IMG/VR virus record: IMGVR_UViG_3300032308_000779
Span: 1 to 24,287 of that record
From: a virus
Strand: one strand, 5' to 3'
Length of the DNA: 24,287 bases
In this document: in pieces, positions 13,123 to 19,977 of the stretch
Layout of the letters: every line of letters starts with the position of its first letter
Position numbering within the stretch: the first letter of the stretch is position 1
Notes under the pieces: model-generated
The model's input: the letters and a program-made list of their open reading frames with translations, nothing else
Told to the model about the DNA's origin: nothing
The model's database searches: none
Position numbers and translations under genes: made by a program

Positions 13123-13152
13123 ATTATACTCCTTCTGTAGCGTATTTGTCAA
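13123..13152 (-). promoter_or_regulatory. TTGACA-18-TATAAT promoter abutting a start codon
   Basis: Minus-strand -35 TTGACA (13147-13152) and -10 TATAAT (13123-13128) have an 18-base spacer. The -10 touches the ATG at 13122, so transcripts would start inside that gene and serve the gene at 12956. It lies in the end of the 102-codon gene, overlapping the AAGGAG site. Confidence 0.5.
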
Positions 13153-13432
13153 GCTCTACTTCGTCTTGATCGTTTGTGTCTATTATAACTTTGCCTAACA
13201 TTTCTTCAGTTTGATTATCATAACCTGTGTCGTAATAATCCAATTCTAATTGTTCTGAATCTACTTTGATAGCATCTTTAATATAATCACTATTAATACC
13301 ACCATATTCTAAAGAAATATCTCTGGCTTCGTCAGCATTTTTAGCTTTTACATAGTAAGCAACTTGTACAACGTAATCTTGTACAACTCTGTAAACGTTT
13401 TTTCCAATATCGTTTTTATTTAAGTATATCAT
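13124..13432 (-). CDS. 102-residue acidic protein, unknown function
   Basis: A soluble, very acidic protein. The first half alternates strands and helix (NVYRVVQDYVVQVAYYVKAK, then NADEARDISLEYGG); the second half is Asp/Glu-rich. The ATG has an AGAGGT site and lies two bases after the preceding stop. A small acidic phage protein of this kind could be a nucleic-acid mimic or an inhibitor, but nothing here proves it. Confidence 0.65.
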   Translation of the reverse strand: MIYLNKNDIGKNVYRVVQDYVVQVAYYVKAKNADEARDISLEYGGINSDYIKDAIKVDSEQLELDYYDTGYDNQTEEMLGKVIIDTNDQDEVELDKYATEGV

Positions 13433-13434
13433 AA

Positions 13435-13626
13435 TTAACCTCTACTTTCCATTACCCACTCGTAGGCAATATCATCATAATCCATATTTGTAATTAATTC
13501 AATATTTTGAATTTTACTTAACATGTCTACTGCTTGAGATTGTGTAATTTCATTATTAAGTAACAAGTCTTTAACAACGTCAGCTTGTTTTTCTGCAACT
13601 TCTACTGCATAATCTTTTGTTTTCAT
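13435..13626 (-). CDS. 63-residue helical protein, first in its operon
   Basis: A short, acidic, helical protein (MKTKDYAVEVAEKQADVVKD followed by a second helix around SQAVDMLSKIQ). It has a good site (AAAGGAC) and is the first gene behind the promoter at 13658-13686. No family is recognised. Confidence 0.65.
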   Translation of the reverse strand: MKTKDYAVEVAEKQADVVKDLLLNNEITQSQAVDMLSKIQNIELITNMDYDDIAYEWVMESRG

Positions 13627-13657
13627 ATTATAGTCCTTTATTTCAATTTATACACAT

Positions 13658-13686
13658 AATATAACATACCGGAATATACAATACAA
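13658..13686 (-). promoter_or_regulatory. Sigma70-like promoter with ACTTATTTCTTT box
   Basis: Minus-strand -35 TTGTAT (13681-13686) and -10 TATATT (13658-13663) have a 17-base spacer. The ACTTATTTCTTT box (13707-13718) is 20 bases upstream of the -35, one helical turn further than at the two sister promoters. It drives the small accessory genes from 13626 down. Confidence 0.6.
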
Positions 13687-13735
13687 GCGTTATTTTGTCT
13701 TTTTTAAAAGAAATAAGTGTTTATATTCAATTACT

Positions 13736-13743
13736 TATTTATA
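13736..13743 (-). promoter_or_regulatory. T4-type late promoter motif TATAAATA
   Basis: An exact TATAAATA on the minus strand in the intergenic gap 13627-13783, about 110 bases upstream of the gene at 13626. T4-like phages use this motif for late transcription with their own sigma factor. The motif is frequent by chance in AT-rich DNA, so the intergenic place is the main support. Confidence 0.4.
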
Positions 13744-13783
13744 TAATTGTTCACGTTTTGTTCTAATGAAGGTGAAGTGTAAA

Positions 13784-14458
13784 TTATTTCCAGTTATCCT
13801 TTACCCATTTTTGTTCTGATTCATGAGGGTCTGGTTTACCATGAAAAACGGCCACTTTAGCATTCAAGTCTTGTTCAAACGTCCATTCGCTCTTATGAAA
13901 TCTTGGATTGACTCTACTATACCATTTGTAAGAAAAAGTCCATTCATCAGGAAAAACTTTTAAAATTGATTGTTTATTAATTAAATCTGTAATAACGTTT
14001 TGATCGCCTTGTACTTTTCTCCATTTAGGTCTATCTTCAAAATAAGTTTCCCATATTAAAGATGAAGCATTTATATTATTCCATTTCATTATACTGGAGT
14101 TTAATACTTCTTTTCCACTAAAATCATTTATAATTGCAAAAGTATTTTCGTCTCCCCAAGTAGCAAAACAATCTATATTTTTTAATATAACAACATCTAA
14201 ATCAAAATAAAGATTTACGCCTTGTAAACCTGTTTGTGGATGAAATAATTGAAGTTTGTTCCACCAACCTTGCATATCAAATCTTGGAAATGATTTAAAA
14301 TGTATTTTACCATGAACTTGATCAAACAAATTAACATGATCTGTAAAACAATAAAATTCAAAAGGTACGGTTAAATGTCTATTAACCATATTGTACAATA
14401 TTTGTACATATTCTGGTTTATATTTGTTACCATAGTAAACACAACATACATTTATCAT
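13784..14458 (-). CDS. GT-A-like glycosyltransferase
   Basis: A 224-residue protein that looks like a GT-A glycosyltransferase, which transfers a sugar from a nucleotide donor in a metal-dependent reaction. The N-terminal strand INVCCVYYG and the DxD motif in LYFDLDVVI (D86, D88) are visible, followed by acceptor-side residues rich in Trp (KWRKVQGDQNVI and DEWTFSYKWY). It is the last gene in a block joined by ATGA overlaps (14455-14458 with its neighbour). The acceptor, a virion protein, host polysaccharide or lipid, cannot be read from sequence. Confidence 0.7.
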   Translation of the reverse strand: MINVCCVYYGNKYKPEYVQILYNMVNRHLTVPFEFYCFTDHVNLFDQVHGKIHFKSFPRFDMQGWWNKLQLFHPQTGLQGVNLYFDLDVVILKNIDCFATWGDENTFAIINDFSGKEVLNSSIMKWNNINASSLIWETYFEDRPKWRKVQGDQNVITDLINKQSILKVFPDEWTFSYKWYSRVNPRFHKSEWTFEQDLNAKVAVFHGKPDPHESEQKWVKDNWK

Positions 14459-15267
14459 ACATCTTGTTCCTTTAATGTTTTATAAGCTGTGCCATTTCCT
14501 ATTTCTTCAATAGTAAATTGATTTTCTACCACAAACTTTAACCATTCTTCTACTGTTTTTCTTCCTGGTTTTAATGGTTTTTCTATAAATTTTAAATTGT
14601 GTGAAGCAATAGGTGATACTATATTATCAGTATGGCATATAACTGGCACTTGATTTAATACTGCATCAACAGCTGATAAACTCATGTTAGTTACTAGACA
14701 ATGGCAATCTTTTAAATCGTCTTTTATATCTGTTCCCCACCATTTATTATCAGGTCTTGGTTTGTTTCTTACTATTATTTCTCTTTGTGTATATTTTCTT
14801 ATTTCAGTTGTAACTTCATTTATCCATTGTTCTTGTGAAATACCATTAATATGATAAGTTACTGTTTCTGAAGAAGGACATAATAATATGTGTTTACATT
14901 CTCCTGTATACCAACCTTTAAATTCGGCATCTATACCTTTGTGTTTTAATTCGTTAAGTCTTTGACCATTACCTACACTTCCTCTTGTTGTATGTAATTT
15001 GCCTTTTATTATTCTAAAATAAGTTTTATTTTTATCAATTATTCTTGGTTCAGGATATCTTACAATTTGTTGAGTTAAATAACCAACATCTACATGCCAC
15101 CATTCTTCACCTTTATCTATACACTCTTTAATTCTAGGTATATTTTTACCACCTAATCCCCAAAAAAAATTAACTGGTTTATCTGTTTCAGGCCAGCCTT
15201 TTGATATAGCAGGCCAAATTTGATGAGATAAACATTTATCCCAATTCATAAAATGACAAGTTATCAT
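14455..15267 (-). CDS. GT-B-like transferase, paralogue A of a tandem pair
   Basis: A 270-residue protein with a capsule-synthesis or polysaccharide-transferase pattern. After an N-terminal domain with WWHVDVGYL, the second domain holds ILLCPSSE (127-134), REIIVRNKPR (162-171) and CHCLVTNMSLSAVDAVLNQV (188-207), the nucleotide-sugar-binding style of GT-B folds. The same motifs occur in the same order in the upstream neighbour, so the two are tandem paralogues. Junctions on both sides are ATGA overlaps. The donor and product are unknown. Confidence 0.65.
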   Translation of the reverse strand: MITCHFMNWDKCLSHQIWPAISKGWPETDKPVNFFWGLGGKNIPRIKECIDKGEEWWHVDVGYLTQQIVRYPEPRIIDKNKTYFRIIKGKLHTTRGSVGNGQRLNELKHKGIDAEFKGWYTGECKHILLCPSSETVTYHINGISQEQWINEVTTEIRKYTQREIIVRNKPRPDNKWWGTDIKDDLKDCHCLVTNMSLSAVDAVLNQVPVICHTDNIVSPIASHNLKFIEKPLKPGRKTVEEWLKFVVENQFTIEEIGNGTAYKTLKEQDV

Positions 15268-16139
15268 ATATATTTTTCTTTCTGTAGTCTGCCAATAGAT
15301 TTTCTAGCAACTCCACTTATTATTTCCTTCATAGTAAATTGATTTGCTAATAAACTATCTATCCATAAAATTATTTGATCTCTAGTTGGTATAAAAGGTT
15401 TTGAAATATTTAAATCTGTATTTGATACTGGAGCGCATGATGAGGATATATCGCAAAAAGAAGGTATACCATTTAATATAGCTTCAATTGCTATTGTAGA
15501 TTGAAAAGTAACAATGCAATAGGCATCTTCAAAATCTTTTAAAATTGGTGTATTTGTATCTTTATACCTAATTACTATTTGTTTATCTGTTTGTTGTTTT
15601 ATTATATTAATTGTTCTATCTAACCAACCTTGTACTCCTTCTTCTATTTTGTAATATCTAATTAAGGCTTCTGATGGTGGGCAAATTAAAATTTTATTAC
15701 CTGTTGCTTTAAATTGTGAAATATTTTTAATAATAATACTTTTATTATTTTGTATTCTTAATATATCATCTTCATTCATTAATTTATTTACATTAAAATT
15801 TAAATTTTCAGAATTTACACATATTCTGTAAGATTGTTCATTAGTTATTTCATTAGGATTATGTTTTTCTGCTCTAAAAAAATATGCGTGATCTATATAA
15901 TAATAATTTATTTTATGTTCTTTTGCTAGCCATAATAATTTTTCTGTTCCTCTTAAAATACCTAATACAATTATAGGATTTTTTTCTTCAATCCATTTTT
16001 TTATATTGAAATTTGGCCAAAATGTTGTTTCAAATTTATCTACAGTTCTTCTATTATTATAATAAATTCCTTCAAAACTTTTTGTAAAATTTTCTACAAT
16101 ATCATTAGTTGCTATTCTAGTTCCAAAACCATAAATCAT
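15264..16139 (-). CDS. GT-B-like transferase, paralogue B of a tandem pair
   Basis: A 291-residue relative of the preceding entry. The matching motifs are YYIDHAYFFRA (79-89), ILICPPSEA (150-158), QIVIRYKD (187-194), AYCIVTFQSTIAIEAILNGI (206-225) and ANQFTMKEIISGVA (265-278). The N-terminal region begins MIYGFGTRIATND and is quite different, suggesting another acceptor. It is joined to both neighbours by ATGA overlaps. The family placement is by eye. Confidence 0.65.
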   Translation of the reverse strand: MIYGFGTRIATNDIVENFTKSFEGIYYNNRRTVDKFETTFWPNFNIKKWIEEKNPIIVLGILRGTEKLLWLAKEHKINYYYIDHAYFFRAEKHNPNEITNEQSYRICVNSENLNFNVNKLMNEDDILRIQNNKSIIIKNISQFKATGNKILICPPSEALIRYYKIEEGVQGWLDRTINIIKQQTDKQIVIRYKDTNTPILKDFEDAYCIVTFQSTIAIEAILNGIPSFCDISSSCAPVSNTDLNISKPFIPTRDQIILWIDSLLANQFTMKEIISGVARKSIGRLQKEKYI

Positions 16140-16807
16140 AATTGTATTTTAACCATATTATTGTAAACACTATACCATTCACTTGAATAATCACAATCTG
16201 CATATTGTTCAAAATATGGGCCGCCTTCAGTATAATGAATATTTTTTACATCTTCTTTATAAGTATATTCTCCTGCTAACCAATTCCATTCTAAAGGTAA
16301 TGAACCTATTAATTCTTCATTTTCTAACCATTTAAACTGATGCAATTCTAATCCACTGGCCTTATTAACATAATCAGGTGTTAATCTTGTACATTTTTTA
16401 CAATTCATTAACATAAAACTTGACCAATTTTTTTTAGGATAGGCGGTTTGTATATGACCTAAAAATTTTGTTTCAGTTCTAGGCACATAATCATGTTTAC
16501 AAACTTGAACGGCATATTTGTCATCTCTTAATCTCCAAAGTTCTTCAACATCAGCTTTCATTAACATATCGCAATCCATGAATAATGCCCAACCTTGATA
16601 GTTCATAAGGTGAGGTATAATAAATCTACTAAAAGAAAATTCTGTAGATGACAGATTGTTTCTTTCTCTTAAAAAATCATCTTTAATGTTTGGTAAATAT
16701 ATTGGTGTTATAGAAACAGGTTTTGTACTATTTCTTAATATACTTTCAGATAACACATGATATGCTATCTTTTCTTTACTATCATAACCTATAAAAATGT
16801 TTATCAT
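16136..16807 (-). CDS. GT8-like glycosyltransferase
   Basis: A 223-residue protein resembling GT8-type (glycogenin/lipopolysaccharide) glycosyltransferases. It starts MINIFIGYDSKEKIAYHVLS, has SFSRFIIPHLM and the DxD metal motif FMDCDML (D78, D80). The C-terminal part, with LPLEWNWLAGEY and IHYTEGGPYF, contains the His and Gly positions expected of the sugar-binding side. It is joined by ATGA overlaps to both neighbours. Confidence 0.75.
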   Translation of the reverse strand: MINIFIGYDSKEKIAYHVLSESILRNSTKPVSITPIYLPNIKDDFLRERNNLSSTEFSFSRFIIPHLMNYQGWALFMDCDMLMKADVEELWRLRDDKYAVQVCKHDYVPRTETKFLGHIQTAYPKKNWSSFMLMNCKKCTRLTPDYVNKASGLELHQFKWLENEELIGSLPLEWNWLAGEYTYKEDVKNIHYTEGGPYFEQYADCDYSSEWYSVYNNMVKIQL

Positions 16808-17505
16808 ACTCTAGCCTCAGGACTTCTTCCCATTTGTTTTCTTGTAGGACCTTTAGTGTGATCATATAGAGATCCTAATATTGATCTTGCTTGTACATGC
16901 CCTACTTTTTTATCTCCTATATCTATATTAATAGTATTTCTTTCTTTTTCAAATTTTTTTCTTACCAAATCCCATATATAACTATCATGTTGTTCTTTCT
17001 CATTATATATCAAATCTTCATCATACATTTTTTTTATTTCTTTAAAATAATCTAAAGTATCTTTATGTTTTAAATTCCATAATAAAAAACCACATTCACT
17101 GTAATGTTCTCCTCTTCCTAGATACGTCATCATTCTATCTTCTTTATATAAATTAGTATTAATAAAGTCTAATGTTAGAGGTTTATAAAAAACACTATCA
17201 GAATCTACCCATATTAATATATCATAATTGCTATTAATACCTGCCTGAATTACTGAATAAACTTTATAACAAAACCTAACTCCATCAGTTATATAATCTT
17301 TAAATTTTCTATTTTTATTTCTTTCAACAAAAATTTTACAATCATCATTTAACAATTTTATTTTGTAATTGTTATTGATAGTAAAAAATTCTTCAGAATA
17401 TATTTCTAAATCAAAAGGCCAATTATAACTTTGAACAAATCTATGAGCATATTCATTATATAATTTTTTATTAAATGAAGTTATTATTAAAACTTTATTA
17501 TTCAT
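16804..17505 (-). CDS. GT-A-like glycosyltransferase
   Basis: The start is set at 17505 (MNNKVLIITSFNKKLY), which overlaps the FkbM stop by 8 bases; an earlier ATG would overlap by 50. The 233-residue product has the GT-A arrangement, with an N-terminal Rossmann-like strand and a DxD motif in LIWVDSDSVF (D101, D103). Basic residues dominate the C-terminus. It is part of the glycosyltransferase block. Confidence 0.65.
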   Translation of the reverse strand: MNNKVLIITSFNKKLYNEYAHRFVQSYNWPFDLEIYSEEFFTINNNYKIKLLNDDCKIFVERNKNRKFKDYITDGVRFCYKVYSVIQAGINSNYDILIWVDSDSVFYKPLTLDFINTNLYKEDRMMTYLGRGEHYSECGFLLWNLKHKDTLDYFKEIKKMYDEDLIYNEKEQHDSYIWDLVRKKFEKERNTINIDIGDKKVGHVQARSILGSLYDHTKGPTRKQMGRSPEARV

Positions 17506-18187
17506 ATACGAATATTGTCTCTTTTTTAAAATTGCCTTTGCATACATAGTTATATTTTTTTAAATACTCTGTTAAATTATTACGATATTCCTTTTCTTTA
17601 TCGTTTCTAATTGGCAATTCTAAACACAATACAGGTTTACATCTTTGTATGGTTTGTATAGCTCCTTCTACAACTTCTTTTTCGTGATTTTGACAATCAA
17701 CTTTTATAAATCCTATATTGTTAAAATTGTAATCATCAATTTTTTTAACTAAAACTTTAATAGTTTTTAATTGTTTGAAATCAATTTTTCTATTAGTATT
17801 TCCTTCTTGTACTCCAAAATTATTTAAACTTGCGTTACCACATTCATCGGGAGATACATATAAAGTTAATTCTTTGTCTGTAACATTAGAAATAGCATTG
17901 CCGTACAAAGTATAATTTTTAAATTCTTTTAAATTTTCTTTATAACATTCTAAATTATCAGGATGAGGTTCAAAAGCATATACTTGATTAAATTTTTCGC
18001 ACATTTCTTTTGACCAAAAACCCACATTACTTCCTGCGTCTATAGCATTAGTTTTAAATTCTTTTACAAAAGATAAAGCATAATCTCTTTGTGGTTGTTG
18101 ATATTCCCATCTATTATTTTTTTGTTGTAAAAGATTTTCAAAGTGTGTGTCCCAATTTGGTAAATACCATCCTTTTATATTTTTCAT
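17498..18187 (-). CDS. FkbM-type methyltransferase
   Basis: A 229-residue SAM-dependent methyltransferase of the FkbM family, which usually O-methylates sugars. Motif I is AIDAGSNVGFWS (48-59), followed by the acidic ribose-binding E73 in AFEPHP, and the FkbM signature FIKVDCQNHEKEVVEGA near residues 159-175. It overlaps the resolvase gene by ATGA and leads the glycosyltransferase block, so it probably methylates the glycan made by those enzymes (inference). Confidence 0.8.
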   Translation of the reverse strand: MKNIKGWYLPNWDTHFENLLQQKNNRWEYQQPQRDYALSFVKEFKTNAIDAGSNVGFWSKEMCEKFNQVYAFEPHPDNLECYKENLKEFKNYTLYGNAISNVTDKELTLYVSPDECGNASLNNFGVQEGNTNRKIDFKQLKTIKVLVKKIDDYNFNNIGFIKVDCQNHEKEVVEGAIQTIQRCKPVLCLELPIRNDKEKEYRNNLTEYLKKYNYVCKGNFKKETIFVYE

Positions 18188-18747
18188 TTTTTTATACTTT
18201 CATATCCTGCCTTTGCAATATAATAGGCATCTATTATATCTGTTACAGGATTGTTTAGTGTAGGTATGTCAAATGTTTTCATCATGTTTGTGCCAGTATC
18301 AGTTGTAAATTGGTCATACATTTTTTGTTTATCTGCATTACCTTTACCTGTGGCAAATTTTTTAATAACACTTGGTACTAGTATCTTATAATCATATTCC
18401 TTTAATCTATATTTTAATATGCCACCATTTTCTGCTATTTGAAATACGGCCTGACCTTTACTACCAAAAGAATATCCTTCTATAAAAATTTTTGGATCTG
18501 TTAATTTGTTTATAATAGATAATGCCCAAGTTGACAAATTACTAAATCTTTCTATAGGATTTGTGTATTCGGTGTGTTCTGTACCTAATATATTCTTCAT
18601 CATATTGCCTATATGTTTTTTTTTACTTGTTAGGTAAAAAAATTTACAATCTTCAAATTTAAAACTACCGTTACTTACACAGATGGCCGGCGAGTTTAAA
18701 CTAAAATCAATCCCAACTATCGTTATCTGATTCACTTGTTTCCTCAT
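18184..18747 (-). CDS. RuvC-like Holliday junction resolvase
   Basis: A 187-residue RuvC-fold nuclease. Acidic residues of the active site are visible: D14 in GIDFSLNSPA, E90 in FIEGYSFGSKG, and D170 and D173 in DIIDAYYIA, with VPSVIKKFATGKGNADKQ between them as in phage RuvC-like proteins. It would resolve recombination intermediates before packaging, the job done in T4 by endonuclease VII. The ATG overlaps the zinc-ribbon gene by 41 bases; an in-frame GTG at 18735 is an alternative start. Confidence 0.8.
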   Translation of the reverse strand: MRKQVNQITIVGIDFSLNSPAICVSNGSFKFEDCKFFYLTSKKKHIGNMMKNILGTEHTEYTNPIERFSNLSTWALSIINKLTDPKIFIEGYSFGSKGQAVFQIAENGGILKYRLKEYDYKILVPSVIKKFATGKGNADKQKMYDQFTTDTGTNMMKTFDIPTLNNPVTDIIDAYYIAKAGYESIKK

Positions 18748-18865
18748 CTATTTCGTGGCTACAAAATGGACATGTAATTGGATTCATTTCGTACTTTTCA
18801 TAATCCCACGCTATTACATATTTAGTCTCACAGTGAGGACAAGTTTTTGTATGTTTAGTTATCAT
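18707..18865 (-). CDS. 52-residue zinc-ribbon protein
   Basis: It encodes a zinc ribbon with two knuckles, C9-P-H-C12 and C32-P-F-C35, then an acidic tail (EIDEETSESDNDSWD). It starts with a TAATG overlap on nrdB, which supports that it is real, and its last 41 bases overlap the resolvase gene in another frame. Small zinc ribbons of this kind occur in T4-like cyanophages. A nucleic-acid binding or adaptor role is likely but unproven. Confidence 0.7.
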   Translation of the reverse strand: MITKHTKTCPHCETKYVIAWDYEKYEMNPITCPFCSHEIDEETSESDNDSWD

Positions 18866-19968
18866 TATAGTTTAAATTTTTTAAATTGATCTTTTTTAAG
18901 ATCCTGTTTAATACCACCAATAACATAACTTTCTATTTCTGTTTCTTGTGGAGCGTTTTGCATTGATCTACTATTCAACCAATGATCTACCCATGGTAAA
19001 GGATTAATCTTAGTATCATATACAGGATCTAAACCAATGGCCTTCATACGTCTATTTGCCATATATTCTACAAACTGATGTAATAATTTTTCTGATAACC
19101 CTATCATAGAACCTTGAGAGAACAAATAAGTTGCCCACTGTTTTTCTGATTTAACGGCATCATCATACATTTTGTAAACTTCTGCTTCTGTATCTTTAAT
19201 GACCTTTAACATTACTTTATCATTTTCAATATCTTTATAGTTATTAATAATTCTTTGTGATACTGCTAGATGTTGACTTTCATCTCTTGCAATTAAAGAT
19301 ATTATCTTTGCTGAACCTTCTAATAGTTTTAATTCACCAAAAGCAAAACTACATGCAAACGATACATAGAATCTTAAACCTTCTAAAATGTTTACTGTTA
19401 TTAAAGCCTTCCATAATCTTTTTTTCAATTCGTACATATCAACTTTATCTGGTGTTAATTGATACTTGTAACCCATTTCAATTAAATCATCATAACATTT
19501 AGTTACTGACTCTGCACGTTCTTCGATCTTCTTATCTTCAATAATTGTATCAAAAATTTCACCAGGATTTGCATATAAATTTTTTACAATATAAGTATAT
19601 GATCTGCTATGTATTGTTTCCATAAAATCCCATGTTACAATACAACCTTCTAATTCAGGTAAAGAACAGAACGGTAAAAATGCCAAACAAGGCCCACGTC
19701 CTTGTACACTATCTAACATTGTTTGGTATTTTAAATTAGATGTAAATATATTTTTTTGTTCTGGTCTTAGTTCAAGGTAATCATTACGATCTTTTTGTAA
19801 TGATACTTCTTCTGGTCTCCAAAAGAAACCTAATTGTTGCTGTGTTAACTTATCAAAAATAGGATACTTAAATGTATCATATCTTTGAACGGCCAGATCA
19901 TCACCAAAAAACATACTTGCTTTAGTAAAATCTAAACCTTTTGATTTATTAAATACTGATCTACTCAT
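18865..19968 (-). CDS. nrdB: Ribonucleotide reductase class Ia, small subunit
   Basis: A 367-residue NrdB. The subunit holds the diiron-tyrosyl radical used by NrdA to make deoxyribonucleotides. All metal ligands are present with E. coli-like spacing: D86, E117, H120, E196, E230 and H233, and the radical Tyr Y124 in ETIHSRSYTY. Length is close to E. coli NrdB (376). The ATG has a GGAG site, nine bases after the nrdA stop. It is followed by the zinc-ribbon and resolvase genes. Confidence 0.95.
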   Translation of the reverse strand: MSRSVFNKSKGLDFTKASMFFGDDLAVQRYDTFKYPIFDKLTQQQLGFFWRPEEVSLQKDRNDYLELRPEQKNIFTSNLKYQTMLDSVQGRGPCLAFLPFCSLPELEGCIVTWDFMETIHSRSYTYIVKNLYANPGEIFDTIIEDKKIEERAESVTKCYDDLIEMGYKYQLTPDKVDMYELKKRLWKALITVNILEGLRFYVSFACSFAFGELKLLEGSAKIISLIARDESQHLAVSQRIINNYKDIENDKVMLKVIKDTEAEVYKMYDDAVKSEKQWATYLFSQGSMIGLSEKLLHQFVEYMANRRMKAIGLDPVYDTKINPLPWVDHWLNSRSMQNAPQETEIESYVIGGIKQDLKKDQFKKFKL

Positions 19969-19977
19969 TTTTCTCCA

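Noticed and set aside
18267-18272. TTGACA -35-like hexamer in the resolvase gene
   Set aside because: No acceptable -10 is found at 16 to 18 bases, and it lies in coding DNA.
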